Of a DNA stretch of 64,000 nucleotides, positions 53,044 to 62,899 are shown piece after piece; the stretch's first letter is position 1; the number at the start of each line of letters is the position of its first letter. The notes under the pieces were generated by a model, which worked only from the letters and a program-made list of their open reading frames with translations, did not search any database and was not told where the DNA came from. A program made the position numbers and the translations under genes. The stretch covers positions 62,001 to 126,000 of the forward strand of contig JANXRY010000080.1 of the NCBI GenBank assembly GCA_025356635.1, in the 5' to 3' direction. Origin of the DNA: Gammaproteobacteria bacterium (GTDB taxonomy: Bacteria > Pseudomonadota > Gammaproteobacteria > Xanthomonadales > Xanthomonadaceae).

Positions 53044-53709
53044 TCAAGCCGCCGGTGCGTCCGGCTGCTTGGACGGTTGCGCGGCGTCGAAGGCCGGCAA
53101 GTTCATGCAGGCCCGCTCGATCCGCGAAATCACCGGATAGGCGGCCAAGTCCAAGCCGACGCGACGGGCATTGAACACCTGCGGTACCAGGCAGCAATCG
53201 GCCATGGTTGGCATGTCGCCTTCGCAGAATTCGCCGGTCGAAGGATTGTCGTCGAGCAACTGCTCGATGGCGGCGAAACCGGTCGCGATCCAGTGCCGCA
53301 TCCACTTCTCGCGGGCGGCCTCGTCGGCGCCGAATTCGTTGGTCAGGTACTGTTGCACGCGCAGGTTGTTGAGCGGGTGGATGTCGCAGGCGACCGCCTG
53401 GGCAATCGCGCGCACGCGCTGCCGGTCGCGGGCGATGGTCGGCATCAGCGGCGTGTCCGGCCAGGTCTCGTCCAGGTAATCGATGATCGCCAGCGACTGC
53501 CGGAACACGCGCTGGCCGTGCATCAGCACCGGCACCAGCTCCTGCGGATTGAGTTCGCTGTAGGCGGCGCCGTGTTGCGCACCGCCACCCTCGATCAGGT
53601 TGACCGGCACGATCTGGTAATCGAGCTGCTTGAGGTTGAGCGCAATCCGCACCCGGAAGGCAGCGCTGGAGCGCCAATAGGAATAGAGCTTGAGCGAGCC
53701 GTCGTTCAT
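53044..53709 (-). CDS. maiA: Maleylacetoacetate isomerase
   Basis: A 221-residue zeta-class GST. SYWRSSAAFRVRIALNLK contains the catalytic SSxxxR-type loop, and NPQELVPVL and QSLAIIDYLDETWP form the glutathione site. It isomerises maleylacetoacetate to fumarylacetoacetate using glutathione. It is last in the homogentisate operon and overlaps fah by four bases. Confidence 0.95.
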   Translation of the reverse strand: MNDGSLKLYSYWRSSAAFRVRIALNLKQLDYQIVPVNLIEGGGAQHGAAYSELNPQELVPVLMHGQRVFRQSLAIIDYLDETWPDTPLMPTIARDRQRVRAIAQAVACDIHPLNNLRVQQYLTNEFGADEAAREKWMRHWIATGFAAIEQLLDDNPSTGEFCEGDMPTMADCCLVPQVFNARRVGLDLAAYPVISRIERACMNLPAFDAAQPSKQPDAPAA

Positions 53710-54716
53710 TCGAAGCTATCCTTTGCTGGTGCAATCCGCTGCTCGATGGCGCCAAAGATCGAGGCGCCATCGCGGTCGAGCATCTCGATGCGAACGCTAT
53801 CACCAAATTTCATGAAGGGGGTGATCGGCTTGCCGGTTGCCAGCGTTTCGACCGTGCGCTTCTCCGCGAAACAGGAGGCGCCCAGCGTGGTGTCCTGGTT
53901 GGCCACCGTACCGGAGCCAACGATGGTGCCGGCCGACAACGGCCGGGTTCGGGCGGCATGGGCCAGCAACTGGGCGAAATCGAACTGCATGTCCACGCCA
54001 GCCTCGGGCGCGCCAAACCACTCGCCATTGATGTGGGTAAGCAGCGGAAGATGCAGCTTGTTGCCCTGCCAGGCCTCGCCGAGCTCGTCGGGCGTGACCA
54101 GCACCGGGCTGAGCGCCGAACGCGGCTTGGACTGCAGGAAGCCGAAACCCTTGGCGAGTTCGTTCGGAATGAGGTTGCGCAGCGAGACGTCGTTGACTAG
54201 GCCGACCAACTGGATGTGCGCGGCGGCCTGTTCGGGAGTGACACCCATCGGTACGTCATCGGTCAGCACGATGACCTCGGCTTCCAGATCGATGCCGAAG
54301 TCTTCGCTGGCCACGCGCACCGGATCGCGCGGGCCGTAAAAGCCGGCGCTGACCGCCTGGTACATCAGCGGATCGGTATAGAAACTGGCCGGGACTTCGG
54401 CGCCACGGGCGCGGCGCACGCGCTCGACATGCGGCAGATAGGCGGAACCATCGACGAATTCGTAGGCGCGCGGCAGCGGTGCGGCGAATTGCGTGAAATC
54501 GACCGCGAATACCGGCTCGCCATTGATCGTTTCGGCGTGGCTGAGGTTGAGCGCGTCGGCGACGCCGTTCAAACGTGGCGCGAGGTTGTCCCAGTCTTCC
54601 AGCGCGCGTTGCAGGGTTGCAGCGATGCCGGCGGCCTTGACCGCTCGCGAAAGATCGCGCGAAACCACCACCAGCGTGCCGTCGCGTCCGCCTTCCTTGA
54701 GTGAACCTAATTTCAT
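53706..54716 (-). CDS. Fumarylacetoacetate hydrolase
   Basis: A 336-residue FAH family protein; start [19 protein letters not shown] at 54716 overlaps the hmgA stop (ATGA). Metal and active-site blocks: YGPRDPVRV, the metal-binding [21 protein letters not shown] segment and [10 protein letters not shown]. It splits fumarylacetoacetate to fumarate and acetoacetate. Length fits the bacterial two-domain type. Confidence 0.93.
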   Translation of the reverse strand: MKLGSLKEGGRDGTLVVVSRDLSRAVKAAGIAATLQRALEDWDNLAPRLNGVADALNLSHAETINGEPVFAVDFTQFAAPLPRAYEFVDGSAYLPHVERVRRARGAEVPASFYTDPLMYQAVSAGFYGPRDPVRVASEDFGIDLEAEVIVLTDDVPMGVTPEQAAAHIQLVGLVNDVSLRNLIPNELAKGFGFLQSKPRSALSPVLVTPDELGEAWQGNKLHLPLLTHINGEWFGAPEAGVDMQFDFAQLLAHAARTRPLSAGTIVGSGTVANQDTTLGASCFAEKRTVETLATGKPITPFMKFGDSVRIEMLDRDGASIFGAIEQRIAPAKDSFE

Positions 54717-56017
54717 GCTGGATCCGCCGTCGGAGTGAAGTGCTTGCGCAGGCCCTGCCAGCAACGCCAATAGTCGCCCTGAAGCTCCGGAGCGGCCAAG
54801 GCCTGCGCGGTTGGGCAGAGCACCGCGCGGGTTTCGAACATGAAGGCCATGGTATCGGTGATGACGGTCGGCTGCGAGAGATCAATCGCCGAGGCTTTCT
54901 CGAAGGTTCCCGCATCCGGGCCGTGGCCGCTCATGCTGTTGTGCAGCGAACAACCGCCGGGCAGGAAGCCCTCGGCCTTGGCGTCATATTCGCCATGGAC
55001 CAGACCCATGAATTCGCTGGCGATGTTGCGGTGGAACCACGGCGGCCGGAAGGTGTCCTGCGCCACCAACCAGCGCGGCGGGAAGATCACGAAGTCGAGG
55101 TTGCTCACGCCGGGCGAATCGCTGGCCGAATGCAGGACCAGGAAAATGCTCGGATCCGGATGGTCGTAACTGATCGAACCGATGGTGTTGAAGCGGCGCA
55201 GGTCGTATTTGTAGGGCGCGTAGTTGCCGTGCCAGCCGACCACGTCCAGCGGCGAGTGGCCAATCTTCGCCGACCACAACCGACCCTGGAATTTCGCGAT
55301 CAATTTGTAATCGCCTTCAATGTCCTCGAAGGCCGCGACTGGTATCTGGAAATCGCGCGGGTTGGCCAGGCCGTTGGAACCGATTGGGCCCAGGTCGGGC
55401 AGACGCAGCAATGCGCCGAAGTTCTCGCACACATAACCACGGGCGACGCCGTCGAGAAGCGCGACCGAAAAGCGAACACCGCGCGGGATCACTGCGATCT
55501 CCTGCGGCTCGATCTCGAGTATCCCCAGTTCGGTCGCGATTCGTAGCCGACCCTGCTGCGGAACGATCAGCAACTCGCCGTCGGCATCGTAGAAATACCG
55601 GCCGGTCATGTCGCAATTGGCGGCATAGACGTGGATGCCGACACCGGATTGCGCGGCGGCGCCGCCATTGCCGGCCACCGTGAACAGCCCCTGGAGGAAA
55701 TCGGTCGGCGTGGTCGGTAACGATCGTGGACTCCAGCGCAACTGGTTCGGCGTCACCGGCTGTTCGTCGAAACGATTGTGGAAACTGGTTTCGGGCAGCA
55801 GCGCGAACGGCTCGTGCTGCGAAGTCGGGCGGATGCGGTACAGCCAGCTGCGCCGGTTGCTGTGCCGGGGCGCGGTGAAGGCGGTGCCCGACACTTGTTC
55901 CGCGTACAGGCCGTGCGCCACCCGCTGCGGCGAATTGCGGCCCTCGGGCAGCGTGCCAGGAACCGCCTCGGTGGCGAATTCGTTGCCGAAGCCCGACTGG
56001 TAGGCCAGCACGTTCAC
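54713..56017 (-). CDS. hmgA: Homogentisate 1,2-dioxygenase
   Basis: A 434-residue dioxygenase: [20 protein letters not shown] at the N-terminus, [12 protein letters not shown], and the iron-site region [20 protein letters not shown] and [20 protein letters not shown]. It opens the ring of homogentisate to maleylacetoacetate. It sits second in the operon with four-base overlaps on both sides. Confidence 0.97.
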   Translation of the reverse strand: MNVLAYQSGFGNEFATEAVPGTLPEGRNSPQRVAHGLYAEQVSGTAFTAPRHSNRRSWLYRIRPTSQHEPFALLPETSFHNRFDEQPVTPNQLRWSPRSLPTTPTDFLQGLFTVAGNGGAAAQSGVGIHVYAANCDMTGRYFYDADGELLIVPQQGRLRIATELGILEIEPQEIAVIPRGVRFSVALLDGVARGYVCENFGALLRLPDLGPIGSNGLANPRDFQIPVAAFEDIEGDYKLIAKFQGRLWSAKIGHSPLDVVGWHGNYAPYKYDLRRFNTIGSISYDHPDPSIFLVLHSASDSPGVSNLDFVIFPPRWLVAQDTFRPPWFHRNIASEFMGLVHGEYDAKAEGFLPGGCSLHNSMSGHGPDAGTFEKASAIDLSQPTVITDTMAFMFETRAVLCPTAQALAAPELQGDYWRCWQGLRKHFTPTADPA

Positions 56018-57117
56018 AGCACTCCGCGCCGCATCTGGTCGCGTTCGATGCTCTCGAACAGCGCCTGGAAATTGCCTTCGCCAAAACCTTCATTGCCCTT
56101 GCGCTGGATGATCTCGAAGAAGATCGGGCCGACCGCATTGGTGGTGAATATCTGCAACAGCTTGCGCTGCTTTGTTTCAATATCCGCGTCGATCAGGATC
56201 TTGTTCTTGCGCAAGCGCGCCACGTCTTCGCCATGCTGGGGCACACGCTCGTCGACTACATCGAAATAGGTATCGGGCGTGTCCAGAAATTCGACACCCG
56301 CCGCGCGCATCGTCTCGACCGTGGTGTAGATGTCGTTGGTGAAACAGGCAATGTGCTGGATGCCCTCGCCGTGGTAGGCATCAAGGTATTCGTTGATCTG
56401 CGACTTGGGGTCCTTCGATTCGTTGAGCGGGATGCGCACCATGCCGTCTGGCGCGGTCATCGCCTTCGATAACAGACCGGTTTTTGCGCCCTTGATGTCG
56501 AAGTAGCGGATTTCGCGGAAGTTGAACAGGCGCTCGTAATAATCAGCCCACTTCTCCATGTTGCCGGCATAGAGATTGTGGGTGAGGTGGTCGATGAAGG
56601 TCAGACCGAAGCCCTTTGGCATCATCTCCGCGCCAGGCAGCCATTGCCAATCCGGATCGTGGATGGTGCCCTTGTTGTCGTAACGATCAACGATATAAAG
56701 CATGCAGCCGCCGATGCCCTTGATCACCGGTGCGGCCACCGCTTTGGTCAATTCCAATTCGCCGATCTGCTCGGCGCCGTTCTTCAATGCCTGCATCCGC
56801 ACCCATTCGGCCAGCTTGTTCACCCGCACGGCAAAGCCACAAGCGGACGGGCCATGTTGTTTGGCGAAGTCGGCAGCGAACGAGTCCGGGTCTTCGTTGA
56901 TCAGGAAGGTGCAATCGCCCTGCCGGTAGTTGGTGATCTTGCGCGTCTTGTGGCGCGCGACCGGCGTGAAGCCCAGCATCTTGAAGTAGGCGTGCAGCTT
57001 TTCCGGTTCCGGCGAAGCGAACTCGACGAACTCAAAACCGTCGATGCCCATCGGGTTTTCGAAGGTGGTCGGCTTGATGCCAAGGTTCGGGGCGCTGGAG
57101 GGTGCTTGGGCGTTCAT
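56014..57117 (-). CDS. hppD: 4-hydroxyphenylpyruvate dioxygenase
   Basis: A 367-residue iron enzyme. The predicted iron ligands are H177 (in FIDHLTHNL), H255 (in GIQHIACF) and E335 (in PIFFEIIQR). It converts 4-hydroxyphenylpyruvate to homogentisate. Start 57117 (MNAQAPSS) is chosen; upstream in-frame codons run into the marR operator. It heads the hppD-hmgA-fah-maiA operon. Confidence 0.96.
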   Translation of the reverse strand: MNAQAPSSAPNLGIKPTTFENPMGIDGFEFVEFASPEPEKLHAYFKMLGFTPVARHKTRKITNYRQGDCTFLINEDPDSFAADFAKQHGPSACGFAVRVNKLAEWVRMQALKNGAEQIGELELTKAVAAPVIKGIGGCMLYIVDRYDNKGTIHDPDWQWLPGAEMMPKGFGLTFIDHLTHNLYAGNMEKWADYYERLFNFREIRYFDIKGAKTGLLSKAMTAPDGMVRIPLNESKDPKSQINEYLDAYHGEGIQHIACFTNDIYTTVETMRAAGVEFLDTPDTYFDVVDERVPQHGEDVARLRKNKILIDADIETKQRKLLQIFTTNAVGPIFFEIIQRKGNEGFGEGNFQALFESIERDQMRRGVL

Positions 57118-57131
57118 CGGATCACCAGTTC

Positions 57132-57172
57132 GCTTGCAGAATGGAGGTGGACAATATAGTTTCATATGAAAC
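57132..57172. promoter_or_regulatory. Divergent marR/hppD control region with operator palindrome
   Basis: The 14-bp perfect palindrome GTTTCATATGAAAC (57159-57172) is centred on the ATG of marR (57166). On the forward strand TATAGT (57155-57160) could be a -10 that would start RNA at or next to that ATG, with TTGCAG (57134-57139) as a weak -35. On the reverse strand TATATT (57153-57158) could be the hppD -10, abutting the palindrome. MarR proteins bind such sites as dimers; autorepression plus control of hppD is inferred. Confidence 0.65.
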
Positions 57173-57651
57173 CAATCGCAAGCCGCGCCCTGACAATGCA
57201 GCTCGACCACACCATCCTGGAACTCGACCGATTCCTGCCCTACCGGCTCTCGGTGTTGTCCAATCGCATCAGCCAGGATCTCGCGAACCTGTACGCCGAG
57301 CGCTTCGACCTGAACGTCACCGAATGGCGGGTCATGGCCGTACTTGGTCGCTACCCGGAGCTGTCGGCAACTGAGGTCGCCGAGCGCACGGCAATGGACA
57401 AGGTCGCGATCAGCCGCGCCGTCACCTCACTGCTCGCCGGCGGACGGCTAAAACGCCGGACCCATGGCGCCGATCGTCGCCGTTCGGTGCTTTCGCTGAC
57501 GGCGAAGGGGTTGCGCGTCTACGACGAAATCGTGCCGCTGGCCCTGGCCTACGAGCGCCGCCTGCTCGAAGGCCTGCCCGAAGAGGAGCGCGCCGCCCTG
57601 CACCGCCTGCTGACACGAATGGAAGAACGCGAGCTGGCCACGCGGGAGTAG
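57166..57651 (+). CDS. MarR family transcriptional regulator
   Basis: A 161-residue winged-helix regulator: dimerisation helices at both ends and a DNA-binding core with LSATEVAERTAMDKVAISRAV as recognition region and the wing RRTHGADRRRSVLSLT. It is divergent from hppD, so it probably senses an aromatic intermediate such as homogentisate. The ATG at 57166 has no Shine-Dalgarno sequence and is inside the operator; an ATG at 57196 (MQLDHTILELDRFLPYRL) is an alternative. Confidence 0.9.
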   Translation: MKPIASRALTMQLDHTILELDRFLPYRLSVLSNRISQDLANLYAERFDLNVTEWRVMAVLGRYPELSATEVAERTAMDKVAISRAVTSLLAGGRLKRRTHGADRRRSVLSLTAKGLRVYDEIVPLALAYERRLLEGLPEEERAALHRLLTRMEERELATRE

Positions 57652-57668
57652 GAATAGGGGTCAGATCC

Positions 57669-58889
57669 CTATTCCTCCTGGAGCCAAGCCACGGCGCCCT
57701 GCGCCGCCAAGCGGCCGCTGGCGAAGCAGGCGGTGAGCAAGTAGCCGCCGGTCGGTGCTTCCCAATCGATCATCTCGCCGGCACAGAACACGCCGGGTTT
57801 CACGATGAGCATCATTCGCTCATCGAGCGCGTCGAAGCGCACGCCGCCAGCACTGCTGATCGCCTCGGCAATCGGCCGAGGCCGTAACAAGCGCAGCGGC
57901 AGCGCCTTTATCCATGAAGCCAGTCTGGCGGGATCCTCGCGCGCTTCTTTCGGCACGCACTCGAACACCAATCCGGTCTTGACGCCTTCGAGCCCGGCCT
58001 GCCGACGCAAATGTTCGCTCAAACTGCGCCCCGCGCGCGGCTTGCCAAGCTCTTTGCGAAGGCGTTCGAGCGAACGACCTGGCGCGAGGTCAAGCAGGAT
58101 TTCGGCACTGCCATTCGCAGCGATCGCGTCGCGCAACTTTGCCGATAATGCATAGACGAGACTTCCCTCAATGCCGGCCGCCGTCGCCACGCATTCGCCT
58201 TGTTGTGCCTGCATTCCACCATCGCCATCACACCAGGAAATGACTACCGGCTTGATCGGTGCGCCGGCGAAGCGCGACGCGAAGTGTTCGCTCCAATCAA
58301 TGTCGAAACCGCAATTCGAAGGCAGCAACGGCGCAATAGCGATAGGTTCCTTTCCCAGCCACGAGGTCCACTCGCCATCGGAACCGAGCTCCGGCCAACT
58401 GCCGCCGCCCAGCGCCAGGATCGTGGCGTCGGCTCGCACTGCTATCTCACCCTCGGGTGATTGGAAACGCAATGCGCCATCGCCCGCAAAACCCAGGCAA
58501 CGATGCTGGACATGGAAACGCACACCTTGTTCGCGCAGGCGCCGGACCCAGCCACGCAACAGCGGTGCCGCTTTCAGATCAGCCGGGAAGACGCGCCCGG
58601 AACTGCCGATGAAAGTTTCTACGCCCAGGCCGCGCGCCCATGCACGCAACTCGTCGGGGCCGAATGCGCGCAGCCAGCGTTCGACTTCACTTTGCCGAGA
58701 ACTGTAGCGCCGAACGAAGGCGTCGAATGACTCGGAATGAGTCAGGTTCAAGCCGCCCTTGCCGGCGATCAGGAATTTTCGGCCGACCGAGCCCTTGGCT
58801 TCGAAGACATCAACCTCGATGCCCGCCGCGCGCGCGGTCTCTGCGGCCATCAGGCCGGCCGGGCCACCACCAACGATGGCCAGGCGCAA
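57669..58889 (-). CDS. TIGR03862-type FAD flavoprotein (HI0933-like)
   Basis: A 406-residue flavoprotein. The dinucleotide-binding VGGGPAGLMAAETARAAG opens the chain; FEAKGSVGRKFLIAGKGGLNLTHSE and the C-terminal GVFCAGEMIDWEAPTGGYLLTACFAS complete the HI0933-like FAD fold. Electron donor and substrate are unknown. It is 12 bases before the acyltransferase gene stop on the same strand. Confidence 0.88.
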   Translation of the reverse strand: MRLAIVGGGPAGLMAAETARAAGIEVDVFEAKGSVGRKFLIAGKGGLNLTHSESFDAFVRRYSSRQSEVERWLRAFGPDELRAWARGLGVETFIGSSGRVFPADLKAAPLLRGWVRRLREQGVRFHVQHRCLGFAGDGALRFQSPEGEIAVRADATILALGGGSWPELGSDGEWTSWLGKEPIAIAPLLPSNCGFDIDWSEHFASRFAGAPIKPVVISWCDGDGGMQAQQGECVATAAGIEGSLVYALSAKLRDAIAANGSAEILLDLAPGRSLERLRKELGKPRAGRSLSEHLRRQAGLEGVKTGLVFECVPKEAREDPARLASWIKALPLRLLRPRPIAEAISSAGGVRFDALDERMMLIVKPGVFCAGEMIDWEAPTGGYLLTACFASGRLAAQGAVAWLQEE

Positions 58890-58901
58890 TGCCGGTTCCT
58901 T

Positions 58902-60104
58902 CTAATGCGTGTCGGCTAAAAGCATATCGCGATTGCCCGTGTCTGGCGCGGGCAACGCTGGATTGCTGGTACGCATTTTGAGCCCGAACAAGGGCCGCAA
59001 GAGGTTCACGCGTTTGATGGCTTCGCTGATCACGAAGCAACCGGCCACCGTTCCGGCCAGTACCAGCAGCGGTTCAAGTACCGGGCCGAGACGATACGGA
59101 ATCAGCCAATAGGCCAGGCCAACGATCAGGCTCTGGTGCAGCATGTACCAGGGATAGACCGATTCATTCGCCCAAGACAGCCAGCGGAACGGCTTGTTGA
59201 GCAACGCATGCGCCCAACCGAGGATCGCCAGCAACAGGGTCCACAGGTAGAAGTTGCGCAGCAGCCAGATACTGGCCTGCTGCCAATACGGGATATCGTC
59301 GGGCAGGTTGGCTGCAAGCCCGAAATAGCCGGCAAACAGACACAGCGCGCTGATCAGGCTGACCCAGCGAAGCCGCAGCGCTTCCAGCCAGAAGCCTGAT
59401 GCACGGGCGATGCAAAAACCGTAGAGAAAGGCGGTGAAGTACATCGCATTGCGGTACCAGTCATTGACGAAATCGAAGCTGTCCGAAAACCTCGACTGCA
59501 ACGTGAGCGTGAACAGGCAGAACGGCAATGCCGGCAGGATCAACAACGCTGCACCACGCAAGCCGGTGCCGGCGGCGCGCAGACGATGGGCAAGTGGCGT
59601 TTCCAGCAACCCGGCCAGCCCTGCCAACGCGGCGGTGTAGACCCACAAGTAGGCCAGATACCACAGATGGTTCCAGGTAACGCCTTGCTTCCAACCATCG
59701 AAAGCCCCTTCAGGCCAGGTCTTGTGGCGGTAGTAATCGGCCAGGAAATGCAGGAAGCCCGGGGCGACCAACCCATTCGTGACACCCTGCGCATAGGGTT
59801 GGATCGGCACGATCACCGCCATGCCGAACAGCAACGGCAGCAGCAACCGCCTGTTTCGCTGGCGAAGGAATTTCAGCGCCTCGCCGCGCTTGAGCATGAA
59901 CGCAACGGCAATACCCGAGATCAGGAAGATCAGGTCCATGCGCCAGCGGTTGATGAAGATCATCGGCCATTGCAGCCATTCGGTCTGGTACGTGCTTTTC
60001 ACGTGCCAGCCCCAATCGAACACGTACAGCATCCCCAAGTGGTAGAGAATCAGCAGGCCAAAAGCGAGGGCTCGCAGGGCGTCGATATCGTGGCGGCGGG
60101 TCAT
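58902..60104 (-). CDS. Membrane acyltransferase, family 3
   Basis: A 400-residue integral membrane acyltransferase with about ten helices. Family hallmarks: RHDIDALRALAFGLLILYH, with the catalytic histidine in ILYHLG, and an arginine-rich loop LRQRNRRLLLPLLFG. These enzymes O-acylate surface glycans or glucans (OpgC-like). Start 60104 is chosen over 60116 because GGAG lies six bases upstream. It diverges from the LytTR gene across 147 bases, which may regulate it. Confidence 0.87.
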   Translation of the reverse strand: MTRRHDIDALRALAFGLLILYHLGMLYVFDWGWHVKSTYQTEWLQWPMIFINRWRMDLIFLISGIAVAFMLKRGEALKFLRQRNRRLLLPLLFGMAVIVPIQPYAQGVTNGLVAPGFLHFLADYYRHKTWPEGAFDGWKQGVTWNHLWYLAYLWVYTAALAGLAGLLETPLAHRLRAAGTGLRGAALLILPALPFCLFTLTLQSRFSDSFDFVNDWYRNAMYFTAFLYGFCIARASGFWLEALRLRWVSLISALCLFAGYFGLAANLPDDIPYWQQASIWLLRNFYLWTLLLAILGWAHALLNKPFRWLSWANESVYPWYMLHQSLIVGLAYWLIPYRLGPVLEPLLVLAGTVAGCFVISEAIKRVNLLRPLFGLKMRTSNPALPAPDTGNRDMLLADTH

Positions 60105-60251
60105 GGCGGTCTCCATTGGGAAGCCGGAGATTGCGTGCAACCGCTCTCCAAACCCGGCGGCAAGGGCCGAATGGCGCACTTGGGTGACCAAAGGCGGATG
60201 GCTGGGACGGATTGCGGCAATGATTCGCCGTCCAGACCGTAAACTGCGCCG

Positions 60252-61115
60252 ATGAGTCACGACCCCCGCAGCCTGATCGAGCGCTACCAGCCCTACCGCC
60301 GCTTGGTGGAACCGGGATTCTGGATCGTCTTCTTTTCGCTGCAAGCGACCATGAACGCATGGACCGTACTGTTCGACATCGAACGCGTGCGGCTCGACTT
60401 CCAACCCTGGGAGCCGGTCGTCTGGGAATGGTCAAGCAATCTGGTATTGCTGGCCCTGGTGCCCGCCGTGGTAGCGACTGAACGGCGCTTTCCTCTCTAC
60501 ATCGGCCGCCTGCGCCAACACTTGCCCTGGCATGTCTTGGCGAGCCTGGTGTTCTGCCTATTGCATGTGCTGGCGATGGTCGGCCTTCGGCATCTTGCCT
60601 ACTCCTATGAGGGAGGGCACTACGACTTCGGCTTCTGGCCTCGCGAATTGTTCTACGAATACCTCAAGGATTGGCGGGCCTATGCCAGCATCCTGCTGAT
60701 CGTGCTGAGCTATCGCCTGCTGATGCTTCGGCTGCAAGGCGAGGCGCGGCTGTTGGATGCGCCGGACGACACGGCGCCGGCAGTCGAGCCGGTCGAGCGC
60801 CCGGAACGCTTCCTGGTACGCAAGCTGGGCAAGGAATTCCTGGTCGCCGCCAACGATATCGAGCTGCTGCAAGCGTCGGGCAACTACGTGAACCTGCGCG
60901 TGCGCGGCCGCGAGTATCCGTTGCGCTCGACCATGGCGAGCATCGAACCGCGCATGGACCCGGCGCGGTTCGTGCGCGTGCATCGCAGCTACATGGTCAA
61001 CCTCGATTGCGTGGCCGAAATCGAACCGCTGGAAACTGGCGACGCGCGGCTGCTGATGCGCGACGGCACCCGGGTGCCATGCAGCCGCCGGTACCGGCCG
61101 GTTCTGCGGCGCTGA
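60252..61115 (+). CDS. LytTR transcriptional regulator with membrane domain
   Basis: A 287-residue protein. The N-terminal half has four predicted helices (about 20-40, 58-78, 92-112 and 135-152). The C-terminal 100 residues are a LytTR DNA-binding domain: FLVRKLGKEFLVAANDIELL, RVRGREYPLRSTM and RFVRVHRSYMVNLDCVAEIE. It probably acts as a one-component, membrane-bound regulator without a kinase. The divergent acyltransferase is a likely target. Confidence 0.87.
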   Translation: MSHDPRSLIERYQPYRRLVEPGFWIVFFSLQATMNAWTVLFDIERVRLDFQPWEPVVWEWSSNLVLLALVPAVVATERRFPLYIGRLRQHLPWHVLASLVFCLLHVLAMVGLRHLAYSYEGGHYDFGFWPRELFYEYLKDWRAYASILLIVLSYRLLMLRLQGEARLLDAPDDTAPAVEPVERPERFLVRKLGKEFLVAANDIELLQASGNYVNLRVRGREYPLRSTMASIEPRMDPARFVRVHRSYMVNLDCVAEIEPLETGDARLLMRDGTRVPCSRRYRPVLRR

Positions 61116-61214
61116 TCAGCCGCCTTTCTTCGCGGCTTTCTCGGCGCGCTTTTCCTTCAGGGTCTTGGTCGGCTTTTTCTTGGTTTCTTTTTTCTGCTGC
61201 AGTCCCTTGGCCAT
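61116..61214 (-). CDS. 32-residue lysine-rich microprotein
   Basis: MAKGLQQKKETKKKPTKTLK, then EKRAEKAAKKGG: 13 lysines in 32 residues, with a pattern seen in small basic proteins of many proteobacteria. AAGGAG precedes the ATG by eight to nine bases. Its stop is directly adjacent to the LytTR stop on the other strand. The family has no known function; nucleic-acid or ribosome binding is a guess from charge. Confidence 0.75.
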   Translation of the reverse strand: MAKGLQQKKETKKKPTKTLKEKRAEKAAKKGG

Positions 61215-61255
61215 GGCCGGGTCTCCTTATCAAGTGTCGGGAAATTATCTTAACG

Positions 61256-62800
61256 CTACTTCACACCGTGCATCAGTTTCTGGATCAGCGGCGCGATCAG
61301 GAACAGCAGCACGCCGCCGCCAACCAGGGCCCAGAAGCCAAACGTGTAACCAGAAAGCGCTGAGGTGGTGGTCAAACCGGTGTCGCCGCTGACCTCGCCG
61401 GCGAAAATACCAGACAGGTTGTTGCCGATGCCGGTGGACAGGAACCAGCCGCCCATACCGAAGCCGACCAACCGCAGCGGCGCCAGCTTGGTCACCATGG
61501 AGAGGCCGATCGGCGACAGGCACAACTCGCCCACCGACTGGATCACGTAGACCATGAACAGGGTCCAGAACGGGATCAGGCCGGCAGCGCTGACCATCTT
61601 CGACAACGCGACCATCAACAACAAGAAAGCCAAGCCGTTGAAAATCAGGCCGAGACCGAACTTGCGCGGGATCGAAGGGTTCGACGAGCCCAGCTTCACC
61701 CATATCCAGGCCAACACCGGCGCCAATGCAATGATCGCGATGGAATTCACCGACTGGAACCACGCGGTCGGGAATACCCGCTCGCCGCTCAGCTGGAAGA
61801 CCAGGTTGGCGGTGCCTTCGGAAAAAATATTGCGATCGACGATCTTGTCGGCCAGGAAGGTAAAGCTGCTGCCGGCCTGTTCGAAGAACATCCAGAACAG
61901 AATGTTGAAGGTGAAGATGATCAGCATGGCGATCGCCTTGTCGCGCGCCACCTCGCCATCACGGATGCCCTCCACCAGCAGCAAGCCGCACAGGACGACG
62001 AACATCGGCATCAGCACGTACCACTGCAATGCCGTCGCGCCCATGGCCAGCAACATATAAATCAACGGGATCGCGACCAATGCGCCGGCGAACACGTACA
62101 GCACTTTCTGCTTGCCACCTTCGCCTTCGGCCGGCCGGCCGATGCCCTGCAACTGACGGCGGCCGAACCAGAACCAGACCAGGCTGATCAGCATGCCGAC
62201 GCCAGCCGCGATGAACACGACCTTGTATTCGGGCAATTCATCGGTACCGAAAATCTTGCGGGCAAGATATTGGGTGAACAAGGGCGCCAGCATCGCGCCG
62301 AGGTTGATGCCCATGTAGAAGATGGTGAAGCCGGAATCACGACGACCATCGGCGGTGGAGTAGAGCTTGCCGACCATGGTCGAAATGTTCGGCTTGAACA
62401 GGCCGTTGCCGGCGATGATCGTGGCCAGGCCGAACTTGAATATCTGTTCGCTGGGCATCGAAATCATGAACAAGCCCGCCGCCATGATCACCGCGCCGAG
62501 CAGGATCGAGCGCTGGTAGCCGAGCACCCGATCGGCGACGTAACCACCGAAAATCGCGCCTGCGTAGACCAGGGCCAGATACGCGCCATAGACATGGCTG
62601 GCCGGCTCTTCGCCGCTAGCTGCACCGCTGTAGAACTGGGCGACGATGTACAACACCAGCGCCCAACGGATGCCGTAGAACGCGAAGCGTTCCCAGAATT
62701 CGGTCATGAACAGCATCCACAGCGGCGCGGGATGCCCCAGCACCTGCTTGAATTCCGGAATTGGCGCGCCTGTTGCTGGCGTGATTGCGGCACCGCTCAT
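61256..62800 (-). CDS. POT family peptide transporter
   Basis: A 514-residue proton-dependent oligopeptide transporter with about 14 helices. The ExxER motif of the family is seen as TEFWERFAFYGIR (E34, E37, R38), and the PTR2 signature as GGYVADRVLGYQRSILLG and FTIFYMGINLGAMLAPL. It imports di- and tripeptides with protons, matching the exported peptidases in this window. Stop and start fit the family length. Confidence 0.92.
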   Translation of the reverse strand: MSGAAITPATGAPIPEFKQVLGHPAPLWMLFMTEFWERFAFYGIRWALVLYIVAQFYSGAASGEEPASHVYGAYLALVYAGAIFGGYVADRVLGYQRSILLGAVIMAAGLFMISMPSEQIFKFGLATIIAGNGLFKPNISTMVGKLYSTADGRRDSGFTIFYMGINLGAMLAPLFTQYLARKIFGTDELPEYKVVFIAAGVGMLISLVWFWFGRRQLQGIGRPAEGEGGKQKVLYVFAGALVAIPLIYMLLAMGATALQWYVLMPMFVVLCGLLLVEGIRDGEVARDKAIAMLIIFTFNILFWMFFEQAGSSFTFLADKIVDRNIFSEGTANLVFQLSGERVFPTAWFQSVNSIAIIALAPVLAWIWVKLGSSNPSIPRKFGLGLIFNGLAFLLLMVALSKMVSAAGLIPFWTLFMVYVIQSVGELCLSPIGLSMVTKLAPLRLVGFGMGGWFLSTGIGNNLSGIFAGEVSGDTGLTTTSALSGYTFGFWALVGGGVLLFLIAPLIQKLMHGVK

Positions 62801-62899
62801 GCGGTTTCTCCCTGATGGTCTAAAAAATGCCTGTCACATGTAACCGCTGGCGACGCATCCGTCAAACATAACGGCCATATTGCGGTGCAGCAAAGCCAA

